Below are positions 37,344-47,132 of a stretch of DNA of 64,000 nt, piece after piece. Position numbers and translations under genes: made by a program. The stretch's first letter is position 1. Each line of letters starts with the position of its first letter. Where the stretch lies: contig JACRAF010000020.1 of NCBI GenBank assembly GCA_016213505.1, positions 45,278 to 109,277 on the forward strand, read 5' to 3'. The notes below the pieces were generated by a model. It was given only the letters and a program-made list of their open reading frames with translations. It made no database searches and had not been told where the DNA came from. This stretch comes from Devosia nanyangense. Its GTDB lineage: Bacteria; Pseudomonadota; Alphaproteobacteria; Rhizobiales; Devosiaceae.

Positions 37344-38489
37344 TCAGGCGACAATATGCTGGGCGATGCGGTGCTTTTCGACAGCGTCGAGGCTGAGCTC
37401 CACCCCGAGGCCCGGTCCCATCGGCAGATGCACAAACGGCGGCTCGAAGCGCAGCGACTCGACCAGCAGGTCGCTCGAGCGGATGATCGGGCCGACGATA
37501 TCGCTCGGCCACACGCAGCTTTGCGCCGCCGCCGCCTGATGCACATACATCGCCTCGAGGATGCCGAGATCGGCCTCCGAGCCGTGCCATGAAAAGAGGT
37601 TCGCCGTGCTGGCGATGGCGTCGAGCTGGCGGTACTTGGCGAGGCCGGCATTGAAGTTGAAGCCGTCGACGCTGTTGTGCTGGATGGCGTTGATGGCGTC
37701 GTGCGGCCGCTGCCCCATCTCGACGTAGGGCAGCGAGATGTGGAGCACGATGGGGATGCTGGTCATCCGGCGCAGCTCCACATAGTCCTGCCACATCCAG
37801 CGCGGGATCGGGTCTTCGAGGACCACGCAGTTGCCCACCGCCTCGAGGCCGCGCAGCCTGAGCTTGGTGGCGGCGACATTCTCCCAGCGCTGGTTGGGGT
37901 CGATCATCACCTTGATCCCGGGGGCGCAACGGGCGATCTCGGCGCAGATGCCGACGACGTCGTCCTCGAGGTCGCTCTTGATCTTGATCGAGTCGTAACC
38001 CTGCTCCTGGAACTTCCGAGCCACCTGGCCCATCTCCTCGGCGCCGCGGTGGCTCGACCAGCCGCCGATATAGACCTTGTCGCGCACCGCGCCGCCGAGC
38101 AGGGCGTGCAGCGGCACGTCGGCGGATTTGGCGAAGGCGTCCCAGATGGCGCATTCGAAGCCGTCGTATTCGCGGCAGAGCGGGATCGGCAGCGCCTGCA
38201 GCGGCAGGTCGAGCAGCGACTGGCCCAGCAGACCCCCGGCGATCTGGCGGACCCGCTCGAGATTGGCATCGCGATAGAATTCGCCCAGCCCGACCGTGCC
38301 GTCGGCGAGTTCCATCCGCAGCATCAGCTTGGACAACTCATCGAACTGCACGGTCCAGCCGGCCCGGCCCTTCGACACCAGCATGTGGAGCGGCTTGTTG
38401 ATGTTCGCCGCACTGACGGCGCCGGGCTTGGCCGGGACGATCACTTCGTCGAACGTGAAACGGGTGATGACTTTGCCGCGGTGGTCCAA
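37344..38489 (-). CDS. Mandelate racemase/muconate lactonizing superfamily protein
   Basis: A 381-residue enolase-superfamily enzyme, likely a sugar-acid dehydratase or cycloisomerase. It has K169-x-K171 (SIKIKSD), the first metal ligand D197 in DPNQRW and the second, E225, in LEDPI. The place of the third metal ligand reads IPIVLHISLP, with His250-Ile251 where Glu or Asp is usual. WHGSEADLG late in the barrel may supply catalytic residues. It is the first gene of the leftward RpiR-linked operon, transcribed away from the regulator through a region with repeated GCTACAT boxes. Confidence 0.88.
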   Translation of the reverse strand: MDHRGKVITRFTFDEVIVPAKPGAVSAANINKPLHMLVSKGRAGWTVQFDELSKLMLRMELADGTVGLGEFYRDANLERVRQIAGGLLGQSLLDLPLQALPIPLCREYDGFECAIWDAFAKSADVPLHALLGGAVRDKVYIGGWSSHRGAEEMGQVARKFQEQGYDSIKIKSDLEDDVVGICAEIARCAPGIKVMIDPNQRWENVAATKLRLRGLEAVGNCVVLEDPIPRWMWQDYVELRRMTSIPIVLHISLPYVEMGQRPHDAINAIQHNSVDGFNFNAGLAKYRQLDAIASTANLFSWHGSEADLGILEAMYVHQAAAAQSCVWPSDIVGPIIRSSDLLVESLRFEPPFVHLPMGPGLGVELSLDAVEKHRIAQHIVA

Positions 38490-38513
38490 CTGGGGGCTCC
38501 GTTCTGGAGATTT

Positions 38514-38571
38514 GCTACATCGAATGTAGCATAGCTACATATAGGCCGCATACAAGATGGCTCGGCTACAT
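38514..38571. promoter_or_regulatory. GCTACAT boxes, candidate RpiR operators
   Basis: GCTACAT occurs at 38514-38520, 38534-38540 and 38565-38571, and inverted (ATGTAGC) at 38524-38530. The first two form an inverted repeat with a 3-base spacer. They lie in the 127-base gap between the divergent racemase-family and rpiR genes. The same box recurs upstream of the SDR gene at 40335-40341. Confidence 0.6.
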
Positions 38572-38616
38572 TTCCTGTGTTAAGTGGGATCGGAGAAATG
38601 GCCGGGAGGGGACAGC

Positions 38617-39507
38617 ATGGTCGTCGTCAACAAGGGCTTGCTGGAGACCATCAAGGCGGGGCTTGGCGGTTACCGGACGGCCGAGCGGAAGGTCGGCGAG
38701 ATGCTGCTCAGCGCGCCCGACGAGGCCCTGCGGCTCAACGTCAGAACCCTGTCGGCAAAGGCCGATGTCAGCGAGCCGACGATCATCCGCTTCGTGCGCA
38801 AGCTGGGCTGCGACGGCTTCCCGCAATTCCGCATCCAGCTCGCCCAGGAGCTCGCCATGGACCGGGTGTTCGCCGAGATCGGGCAGGCCGAGCCGAGCGT
38901 CTCCGGCCATCTGTTGATCGATCGTGTCGCGCAGTCGGCGACGCGGGCGATCGCGCGGGCCGTCGAAGCGCTGGACGACGCGACTATCGGCGCCGTCGCC
39001 GGTCTCCTCGTCGACTGCTCGCGGCTCTACTGCTACGGCGTCGGCGGCAGTTCGGCGATCGTGGCGCGCGAAGCGGAGAATCGCTTCTTTCGGGCCGGCA
39101 TCGCCTCGCACATGTCGGAGGATCCCTACCGGCAGGTGATGGATGCCTCGCTGGCCGGCCCGGCGGATGTGTTTCTGATCTTCTCGGCCACCGGGCGCCC
39201 CGCCTCGCTGCTCGATGCGGCCGAGATCGCCAGATCGCGCGGCGCCAAGGTGGTGTCCGTCACCCATGCGCACAGTCCGCTGGCCGAGCGAAGCGACTAT
39301 GTCTTGCGGGTAAACGGCCCGGCCCCGGAAACGCCGCGCTACTATTTTCCGAGCCCGGTCCGCTACGAGCAGCTGCTGATCGTCGATTGCATCGCGGCGC
39401 GGGTCACCGTCGATCTCGGCGATGCCGCGATCCAGAAGCTGCGCTCCATCCGGGCCGCGCTCGCGGCGCTGCATGGCCCAATGCCCGAGCAGCCGGCGGG
39501 CGACTGA
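38617..39507 (+). CDS. RpiR/MurR-family transcriptional regulator with SIS domain
   Basis: A 296-residue regulator. The N-terminal HTH_6 domain contains RTLSAKADVSEPTIIRFVRKLG, and a C-terminal SIS phosphosugar-binding domain begins near residue 125 (CYGVGGSSAIV, IFSATGRPASLL). The ATG at 38617 follows GGGAGGGG; an upstream GTG at 38584 is less likely. It is divergent from the racemase-family operon and ends one base before the convergent SDR gene. The effector is probably a phosphosugar or sugar acid. Confidence 0.92.
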   Translation: MVVVNKGLLETIKAGLGGYRTAERKVGEMLLSAPDEALRLNVRTLSAKADVSEPTIIRFVRKLGCDGFPQFRIQLAQELAMDRVFAEIGQAEPSVSGHLLIDRVAQSATRAIARAVEALDDATIGAVAGLLVDCSRLYCYGVGGSSAIVAREAENRFFRAGIASHMSEDPYRQVMDASLAGPADVFLIFSATGRPASLLDAAEIARSRGAKVVSVTHAHSPLAERSDYVLRVNGPAPETPRYYFPSPVRYEQLLIVDCIAARVTVDLGDAAIQKLRSIRAALAALHGPMPEQPAGD

Positions 39508-39508
39508 G

Positions 39509-40291
39509 TCACTCGGCGCCGAGAAACTCGCGCGCAAACTGCAGCGATCCGGCGCTGATGCCGCCATCGAGCGGAATGATCGCGCCGTTCAGCATCCGCG
39601 CCTGCGGGCTGACCACGAACGACACCAGATCGGCCACGTCCCCGGGCTCGCAGATGTCGCCCAGCGGATACCAGGCCTTGACGCGTTCGAACACGTTCGG
39701 GTCGGCCTTCACATGCTCGGCCCACGCCTTGGTCCGCACGCTCCCCGGGCAGATAGCGTTGGTCCTTATGCCGAACGGACCCAGTTCCACCGCCGCGAAC
39801 TTGGTCAAGTGGATGAGCCCCGCCTTGGCCGCGCTGTAGGCGGGATAGCCATAGACGCCGAGCCCGTTGACCGACGAGATGTTGACGATGGCGCCGCGCT
39901 TGGCTGCCTTCATCAGCGGTTGCACCGCGTTGAGGCAGCGCCATGCCGCATTGAGGTTGCGATCGATGTCGCGCGTCCAGCCGGCTTCGTCGATCTTGCC
40001 CAGGCTGATCGCGTCGACCGCGCCGGCATTGTTGACGAGGACGGCGGGCGTCCCGAACTCGGCGACCGCTGCCTGCACCCCGGCATCGACCTGCGCGCCG
40101 CTGGTGACATCGACCACGAGCGGCAGGAAGGCGTCGCTCCCGAGCGCCGCGCGCGACTCATCGAGGGCCGAGGCCGAAATATCGAAGCCGGCGACCCGAT
40201 AGCCATCCGCGAGCAGCCTTCGACAAACGGCCAGGCCGATGGAGCCACCCGCACCCGTAACAACCGCCAGATCCGCCATGTTGATTTCCAT
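39509..40291 (-). CDS. SDR-family oxidoreductase
   Basis: A 260-residue classical SDR with VTGAGGSIGLAVC, NNAG, the YSAAK active site and an FDIS motif after the second strand (NAD preference likely). It resembles the SDR at 33936-34709 around the active site. ATG codons at 40291 and 40279 are both possible starts; neither has a strong ribosome site. The upstream gap contains a GCTACAT box on the minus strand, linking it to the RpiR regulon. Confidence 0.9.
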   Translation of the reverse strand: MEINMADLAVVTGAGGSIGLAVCRRLLADGYRVAGFDISASALDESRAALGSDAFLPLVVDVTSGAQVDAGVQAAVAEFGTPAVLVNNAGAVDAISLGKIDEAGWTRDIDRNLNAAWRCLNAVQPLMKAAKRGAIVNISSVNGLGVYGYPAYSAAKAGLIHLTKFAAVELGPFGIRTNAICPGSVRTKAWAEHVKADPNVFERVKAWYPLGDICEPGDVADLVSFVVSPQARMLNGAIIPLDGGISAGSLQFAREFLGAE

Positions 40292-40334
40292 CGTCCAGAG
40301 GTCATCGCCACCCCGGCGAGACGGTTCAGCATAT

Positions 40335-40373
40335 GTAGCAAGTCCGACATTCCGGAAACAAGAGGTGTAGCGA
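40335..40373. promoter_or_regulatory. GCTACAT-type boxes upstream of the SDR gene
   Basis: ATGTAGC (inverted GCTACAT) at 40335-40341 and the variant GTGTAGC at 40367-40373 lie about 45-80 bases before the leftward SDR gene. The extended match GCTACATAT is shared with the box at 38534-38540 near rpiR. Confidence 0.45.
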
Positions 40374-40530
40374 AGCTGAAATGCAGGGCAAACGGCTCAC
40401 CGGATTCGGGGCTTCGATGCGGTGGTTGCTGTCTTCACGGAAATCTGGACATCGAATGCCGGCCGTCGCACGGTCGAACCGGCAATTGAACAGGTCGGCG
40501 CGTCCGAGACGCCGGCGATGGGAGGCAGCC

Positions 40531-40956
40531 GTGACCAAGGAACACAACTTCGTTCACCCCAGGACCGTGGCTGCCTTCGGCTTCGCTTGGGGCCGCCTGT
40601 CGCTGACCGTCGGCCCCGAGGTCAACGAGGCGAAGCACTTCTCCGGCGGCGTGGTGGACCTGCCCTCTGGCCAGGGCCATGCCCGTCACAATCACCCGGG
40701 CGCCGAAGAAATCATCTTCGTCATCGCCGGGGAGGGCGAGCAGATGGTCGAGGACGAGACGGGGGTTCCCGTCGTGCGCAAGGTCGGTCCCGGCATGACC
40801 GTGTTCGTGCCTGAAAGCCGGTTCCACTCGACCCTGAACACCGGCTCGGCGCCGATGCAGCTCTTCGTCGTCTATTCGCCGGCCGGGCCTGAACTGGTGC
40901 TGCGCGACCTGCCCGATTTCCGCCTCCTGCCGCCGGACGAACCGGCCGGCGACTGA
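40531..40956 (+). CDS. Cupin-domain protein
   Basis: A 141-residue single-domain cupin. Motif 1, GQGHARHNHPGAEEIIFVIAG, carries the H-x-H-x(3-4)-E metal ligands, and the second cupin motif contains FHSTLNTG. The start is GTG at 40531 with GGGAGGC upstream; earlier in-frame starts give a basic, unstructured leader and are rejected. It may be a sugar isomerase or dioxygenase of the neighbouring RpiR module, but the function is unknown. Confidence 0.8.
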   Translation: MTKEHNFVHPRTVAAFGFAWGRLSLTVGPEVNEAKHFSGGVVDLPSGQGHARHNHPGAEEIIFVIAGEGEQMVEDETGVPVVRKVGPGMTVFVPESRFHSTLNTGSAPMQLFVVYSPAGPELVLRDLPDFRLLPPDEPAGD

Positions 40957-41004
40957 CGCGAGACCCGGTGCGGACGGCGGCGCTGCGCTGGGCCCCTCGC
41001 CCGC

Positions 41005-41037
41005 AAAAAAATGCCGGAGCCAATCTGGCCCCGGCAT
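41005..41037 (-). terminator. Rho-independent terminator of the glycerol operon
   Basis: On the minus strand, 26 bases after the glpV stop, ATGCCGG pairs with CCGGCAT (41031-41037 with 41011-41017), followed immediately by a run of seven T. The orientation fits the end of the leftward glp operon only. Confidence 0.85.
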
Positions 41038-41062
41038 CGCGTCGTCGGGAGAGACGTGACTG

Positions 41063-42811
41063 TCAGTTCGCTGCGGCGTTGGCGTCCGCCCAGCTCTTCA
41101 GCAGGTCGTCGTAGTTGATGGTGACGCCCTGCTCCTTCTCGTTGGCGATCGCCAGCTGCGGCGCGAGGTTGCCCTTGGCGACTGCATCGGCGTTCCAGTA
41201 GGCCAGATCATGCTCTTCGGCGAGCTTGGGCCCGATATCGCCCTGGATGCCCGCTTTCTCGATGCGGCCGAGCACTTTCTCCTGCTCGGCGCACAGCGAG
41301 TCCATGGCTTCCTGCGCCGACTTGGCGCCCGACGACGCATCGCCGATCGCCTGCCACCAGAGCTGCGCCAGCTTGGGATAGTCCGGTACGTTGGTGCCCG
41401 TCGGCGACCACTGCACACGAGCCGGCGAGCGGTAGAACTCGATCAGCCCGCCGAGCTGCGGCGCCCGGTCAGTGAAGCTCTTGTCGCGGATCGTGCTTTC
41501 ACGGATGAAGGTCAGGCCGACATGGCTCTTCTTCACGTCGACGGTCTTGGAGGTGACGAACTGGGCATAGAGCCAGGCCGCCTGGGCACGGTCAACCGGG
41601 GTGGACTTCATCAGCGTCCACGAGCCCACGTCCTGGTAGCCGAGCTTCATGCCGTCCTTCCAGTAAACGCCATGCGGCGAGGGCGCCATCCGCCACTTCG
41701 GCGTGCCGTCCTCGTTCATCACCGGCAGGCCGGCCTTGACCATGTCGGCGGTGAAGGCGGTGTACCAGAAGATCTGCTGTGCGATGCTGCCCTGCGACGG
41801 GACCGGGCCCGATTCGGAGAACGTCATGCCCTGGGCTTCGGGCGGCGCATAGGCCTTCAGCCAGTCGAGGTACTTCTGGATCGAATAGACGGAAGCCGGG
41901 GCGTTGGTATCGCCGCCGCGCGCCGCGCAGGAACCGACCGGGCGGGACTGGTCATCGACCTTGATGCCCCATTCGTCGACCGGCAGGCCGTTCGGCAGGC
42001 CCTTGTCGCCGTTGCCGGCCATCGACAGCCAGGCATCGGTGAACCGCCAGCCGAGCGAGGGGTCCTTCTTGCCGTAGTCCATGTGACCATAGACCTTGCT
42101 GCCGGTACCCAGATCGCGGCCGGTGAAGAACTCCGCGATATCCTCGTAAGCCGACCAGTTGACCGGCACACCCAGCTCGTAGCCGTACTTGGCCTTGAAG
42201 TCGGCCTTGTTCTTTTCGTCGGCGAACCAGTCGGCGCGGAACCAGTAGAGGTTGGCGAACTGCTGATCGGGCAGCTGGTAGAGCTTGCCGTCCGGAGCGG
42301 TGGTGAACTTCGAACCGATATAGTCGCCGACATCGAGCCCCGGATTGGTCACCGCGGCGCCTTCGCCGGCCATCCAGTCGGTGAGGTTGCGCACCTGCTG
42401 ATAGCGCCAGTGCGTGCCGATCAGATCGCTGTCGTTGATGTAGGCGTCGTAGATGTTCTCGCCGGTCTGCATCTGCGTCTGGATCTTCTCGACGACGTCG
42501 CCCTCGCCGATGAGGTCGTGCGTCACCTTGATGCCGGTGATCGCCGTGAAGGCCGGCGCCAGCACCTTGGATTCATACTCATGGGTGGCGATGGTCTCCG
42601 ACACCACCTTGATTTCCATGCCCGCATAGGGCTTGGCGGCGTCGACGAACCACTGCAGTTCGGCTTCCTGGTCGGCGCGGGACAGCGTCGACAGGTCTTT
42701 GACTTCGGTGTCGAGGAAGGCTTTGGCCGCGTCCATGCTCTGGGCCCAGCCGGGGCCGGTTGACAGCAGCAAGACAAGTGCCGCCGTCGATGTTAATAGG
42801 TGCCGTCGCAT
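41063..42811 (-). CDS. glpV: Glycerol ABC transporter substrate-binding protein GlpV
   Basis: A 582-residue periplasmic receptor, long for its class and matching the rhizobial GlpV type. The Sec signal peptide ends near GWA-QSM. The start at 42811 is supported by GGGAGG seven bases upstream; the ATG five codons earlier sits in front of that site and is rejected. It is the last gene of the operon glpR-D-S-T-P-Q-U-V, whose homologues in Rhizobium are required for growth on glycerol. Confidence 0.92.
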   Translation of the reverse strand: MRRHLLTSTAALVLLLSTGPGWAQSMDAAKAFLDTEVKDLSTLSRADQEAELQWFVDAAKPYAGMEIKVVSETIATHEYESKVLAPAFTAITGIKVTHDLIGEGDVVEKIQTQMQTGENIYDAYINDSDLIGTHWRYQQVRNLTDWMAGEGAAVTNPGLDVGDYIGSKFTTAPDGKLYQLPDQQFANLYWFRADWFADEKNKADFKAKYGYELGVPVNWSAYEDIAEFFTGRDLGTGSKVYGHMDYGKKDPSLGWRFTDAWLSMAGNGDKGLPNGLPVDEWGIKVDDQSRPVGSCAARGGDTNAPASVYSIQKYLDWLKAYAPPEAQGMTFSESGPVPSQGSIAQQIFWYTAFTADMVKAGLPVMNEDGTPKWRMAPSPHGVYWKDGMKLGYQDVGSWTLMKSTPVDRAQAAWLYAQFVTSKTVDVKKSHVGLTFIRESTIRDKSFTDRAPQLGGLIEFYRSPARVQWSPTGTNVPDYPKLAQLWWQAIGDASSGAKSAQEAMDSLCAEQEKVLGRIEKAGIQGDIGPKLAEEHDLAYWNADAVAKGNLAPQLAIANEKEQGVTINYDDLLKSWADANAAAN

Positions 42812-42889
42812 AAAATATCCTCCCATTGGATGTTGCCTGCGATAATGGGAGCGGCCGTCTAGCCACAGCCGCTCCCAGCCTAATCTCCC

Positions 42890-43171
42890 CTAAACAAACC
42901 GGAAAACGCACACTGCGTAGACCAGCGATAGGGCAAGAGCCCACCACAGCTGGGGCCCGATGAGCCCAAGCCAAGCAAGATGAATGAAGCCGCTCCCGAG
43001 CAGCGAGATGAACAGCCGGTCGCCGCGCGTCGTCTCAAAGCGCAGGATGCCGTAGCGCGGATTGCCACCCGGCGAAAAATACTCCCACACCGCCATGCCG
43101 ATCAGCAGCGCGAAGATGGCGCCGAAGAACAGCGCTGTCGGCAGCGTCCAGGCCATCCACGAAAAGTCCAT
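42890..43171 (-). CDS. glpU: DUF2160 small membrane protein GlpU
   Basis: A 93-residue membrane protein with about three hydrophobic segments (near residues 8-28, 52-72 and 76-93) of the DUF2160 family, found between the permease and receptor genes of rhizobial glycerol importers. Its role is not understood. The start at 43171 follows GAGGAGG; a longer in-frame reading overlaps glpQ and lacks a ribosome site. Confidence 0.88.
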   Translation of the reverse strand: MDFSWMAWTLPTALFFGAIFALLIGMAVWEYFSPGGNPRYGILRFETTRGDRLFISLLGSGFIHLAWLGLIGPQLWWALALSLVYAVCVFRFV

Positions 43172-43181
43172 CACAGCCTCC

Positions 43182-44083
43182 TCAAACGCGGCCCAGGGCA
43201 AAGCCCTTGGCGATGTAGTTGCGTACGAAATAGATGACCAGCGCACCCGGGATGATGGTCAGCACGCCTGCCGCTGCGAGCACGCCCCAGTCGAGCCCTG
43301 ATGCCGAGACGGTGCGCGTCATGATCGCCGAAATCGGCTTGGCCGCAGTCGTCGTCAGGGTGCGCGCGATCAGCAGTTCGACCCACGAGAACATGAAGCA
43401 GAAGAACGCGGCGACACCGATGCCCGAGGCGATCAGCGGCATGAAGATGCGTACGAAGAAGCGCGGGAACGAGTAGCCGTCGATATAGGCGGTCTCGTCG
43501 ATCTCCTTGGGCACGCCCGACATGAAGCCTTCGAGGATCCACACCGCCAGCGGCACGTTGAACAGGCAGTGCGCCAGCGCCACCGCGATATGGGTGTCGA
43601 TCAGCCCGAACGCCGAATAGAGCTGGAAGAAGGGCAGCACGAACACCGCCGGCGGCGCCATGCGGTTGGTCAAGAGCCAGAAGAACAGATGCTTGTCGCC
43701 GAGGAAGCGGTAGCGCGAGAACGCGTAGGCGGCCGGCAGCGCCGCGGCGACCGAGATCGCAGTGTTCATCACCACATAGATGATCGAGTTGATGTAGCCA
43801 TTGTACCAGCTCGGATCGGTGAAGATCACCGCGTAGTTGTGCAGCGTGAAGTTGCGCGGGAACAGGGTGAACACCGAGGTGATCTCGGTGTTGGTCTTGA
43901 AGCTCATATTGAGCAGCCAGTAGATCGGCAGCAGCAGGAAGATGATGTAGATCGTCGGCACCAGCCATGCCGTCCGTGGGGCGTTGCGCCGGGCGCGCCG
44001 GAGGGCGATCCGCTCGGCGCTGGCGACCGGCACCGTGGCGCCGATATCCGCCCGCTCGACGGTGAACGTCTTGCCGCTGTTGC

Positions 44084-44087
<4 letters not shown>
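43182..44087 (-). CDS. glpQ: Glycerol ABC transporter permease GlpQ
   Basis: A 301-residue MalG-type permease with six spans and the EAA loop SGVPKEIDETAYIDGYSFPRFF. It has a long basic N-terminal tail (ALRRARRNAPRT) before the first span. It overlaps glpP by four bases. Named by position and order in the conserved locus. Confidence 0.9.
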
Positions 44088-44956
<869 letters not shown>

Positions 44957-44959
44957 GCG

Positions 44960-46030
44960 TCAGCTCCTCAGCTCGAGGCGCCAGGAATCGGCGTAGAGGT
45001 TGATGCCGGCCGGATCGAAGCTCACATGCGGGTCGGCCGGGATCTCGGCGTGCTCGGGCACGATCATCGTCAGGTCCTGGCCTTCGAGCATGGCGTGCAC
45101 GACCTTGCGGCGGCCGACATCCTCGATCTTGCTGATCGCCACGGGCATGCCGGCGCGGCCGAGCCGCACATATTCGGGCCGGATGCCGAGTTCGGTCTTG
45201 GACCCCTTGCCGACTTCGGCGCCGCCGGGGAGCTCGATGCGCGCCGCGCCGAGCGCCGCGACCCGGCCCTCGAGGCTGACCGGCAGCACGTTCATGCCCG
45301 GCGAGCCGATGAAATAGCCGACGAAGGTGTGCTTGGGCCGCTCGAACAATTCGCTGGGCGTGCCGATCTGGACGATCTGGCCGTCAAACATCACCACCAC
45401 GGTGTCGGCGAAGGTCAGGGCCTCGGTCTGGTCGTGGGTCACATAGACCATGGTGAAGCCGAAGCGGCGATGCAGTTGCTTGAGCTGGCCGCGCAACACC
45501 CACTTCATGTGCGGATCGATCACCGTCAGCGGTTCGTCGAAGAGGATCGCATTGACGTCGGAACGGACCAGCCCGCGGCCGAGTGAGATCTTCTGCTTCT
45601 GGTCGGCGGTCAGGCCGCGCGCCCGTTTGTTGGCGCGGTCTCCGAGGCCGATCATCTCGAGAATCTCGCGCACCCGGCGATCGACTTCCGCCTCCGGCAC
45701 GCGCCGGTTGCGCAGCGGGAAGGCGAGATTGTCGTGCACGGTCATGGTGTCGTAGATCACCGGGAACTGGAACACCTGCGCGATGTTGCGGCCCTCGGTC
45801 GAGAGCTCCGTGACGTCCTCGCCGTCGAACAGGATGCGCCCCATCGTCGGCTGGATGAGGCCCGAGATCAGCCCGAGCAGCGTGGTCTTGCCGCAGCCCG
45901 AAGGTCCGAGCAGCGCATAGGCGCCGCCATCGTCCCAGCTGTGATGCACTTCCTTCAGGGCGTAGTCGGCCTCGCTCTTGGGGCGGGCGAGGTAGGAGTG
46001 CTTGATGTGGTCGAGGTCGATCCTGGCCAT
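44960..46030 (-). CDS. glpT: Glycerol ABC transporter ATP-binding protein GlpT
   Basis: A 356-residue ATPase. Walker A is GPSGCGKT (42-49), Walker B ILFDEP (162-167) and the switch histidine is H199 in VTHDQTEA. The signature motif, normally LSGGQ, is LTADQ at 140-144, so this subunit cannot contribute a canonical signature to its partner's ATP site. A C-terminal TOBE domain with LGIRPEYV follows. It acts with GlpS as a heterodimer. Confidence 0.93.
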   Translation of the reverse strand: MARIDLDHIKHSYLARPKSEADYALKEVHHSWDDGGAYALLGPSGCGKTTLLGLISGLIQPTMGRILFDGEDVTELSTEGRNIAQVFQFPVIYDTMTVHDNLAFPLRNRRVPEAEVDRRVREILEMIGLGDRANKRARGLTADQKQKISLGRGLVRSDVNAILFDEPLTVIDPHMKWVLRGQLKQLHRRFGFTMVYVTHDQTEALTFADTVVVMFDGQIVQIGTPSELFERPKHTFVGYFIGSPGMNVLPVSLEGRVAALGAARIELPGGAEVGKGSKTELGIRPEYVRLGRAGMPVAISKIEDVGRRKVVHAMLEGQDLTMIVPEHAEIPADPHVSFDPAGINLYADSWRLELRS

Positions 46031-46039
46031 CGTGTCCCC

Positions 46040-47122
46040 CTATGCCGCCCGCTCGAGGGCGGCGGCGACCGAGCGCCCGGTCTGGTCGAAGACCATCAGG
46101 TCGCGCGGATCGATGAACACGTCGATGGCCCGGTCGGTCTCGAAGTCATGGATGCCCGGCGTCAGCATGACCCAGCGCGCGTCGGCGAAGACGAGGTGCA
46201 CAAAACTCTCCGACCCGGTGATCTCGGTGACGATGACGCGCGCCGGCACCGACACGGCCTGGCTGCTCTGCGGCGTGAGCGCGAGATGGTGAGGGTGGAA
46301 CCCGATGGTGTACGGTCCATCGGCAATGCCGGCGAGGTCGGCGGGGACGGGCAGGGCGACCCCGCCATCGAGGAGGAACGAGCCGTCGCGCTTGCTGAGG
46401 ACGATGGTGTTGAGCGGTGGGTCGGAGAACGTCCGCGCCGTCAGCAGGTCGCGCGGCGCGCGGAAGACCTCGATGGTCGGCCCGAATTGCGTCAGCTGCC
46501 CGTCGGACAGCGTCGCCGTGTTGCCGCCGAGCAGCAATGCTTCCATCGGCTCGGTTGTCGCATAGACGAAGATCGATCCAGCCGCGGCGAAGATTTTCGG
46601 CAGTTCCTCGCGCAGTTCCTCGCGCAACTTGTAGTCGAGATTGGCGAGCGGCTCGTCGAGCAGCACGACGCTGGCGTTCTTGGCGATGGCGCGGGCCAGC
46701 GCCGTGCGCTGCTGCTGGCCACCCGAGAGGCTGAGGGGCAGCCGGTCGAGATAGGGGCCAAGCCGCATCAGGTCGGCGGCCTTCTTCACCTTGGCGTCGA
46801 TCTCGGCGCGCGGCACGCCCGCCACTCGCAGCGGCGAGGCTACGTTCTCGTAGACGGTCATCGCCGGATAGTTGATGAACTGCTGGAACACCATTGCAAT
46901 ATTGCGCTTCTGGGGCGCGACGCCGGTGACGTCCGCGCCGTCGAACCAAACGCTGCCGGCGGTCGGCTTGTCGAGCCCGGCCATCAGCCGGATCAGGCTG
47001 GTCTTTCCCGACAGGGTCGGCCCCAGCAGGACGTTGAGGGTGCCGCGCTCGAGCGTCAGGGAGACATCGCGGATGTGGGTTTCGGCGCCCACCTGTTTGC
47101 TGACATGTCTCAGTTCGAGCAT
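46040..47122 (-). CDS. glpS: Glycerol ABC transporter ATP-binding protein GlpS
   Basis: A 360-residue ATPase. Walker A is GPTLSGKT (34-41), the signature LSGGQQQR (132-139) is canonical and Walker B is VLLDEP. The switch histidine position is Thr190 (VYATTEPMEA where VTHDQxEA is usual). With GlpT it would form one canonical and one degenerate ATP site. A C-terminal regulatory domain containing FHPHHLAL follows. It lies 10 bases after glpD. Confidence 0.93.
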   Translation of the reverse strand: MLELRHVSKQVGAETHIRDVSLTLERGTLNVLLGPTLSGKTSLIRLMAGLDKPTAGSVWFDGADVTGVAPQKRNIAMVFQQFINYPAMTVYENVASPLRVAGVPRAEIDAKVKKAADLMRLGPYLDRLPLSLSGGQQQRTALARAIAKNASVVLLDEPLANLDYKLREELREELPKIFAAAGSIFVYATTEPMEALLLGGNTATLSDGQLTQFGPTIEVFRAPRDLLTARTFSDPPLNTIVLSKRDGSFLLDGGVALPVPADLAGIADGPYTIGFHPHHLALTPQSSQAVSVPARVIVTEITGSESFVHLVFADARWVMLTPGIHDFETDRAIDVFIDPRDLMVFDQTGRSVAAALERAA

Positions 47123-47132
47123 CGCGCCCTCC

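Noticed and set aside
40381..40530. An N-terminal extension of the cupin protein from an upstream ATG.
   Set aside because: The extra 50 residues are basic and unstructured, and the GTG at 40531 has a good ribosome site.
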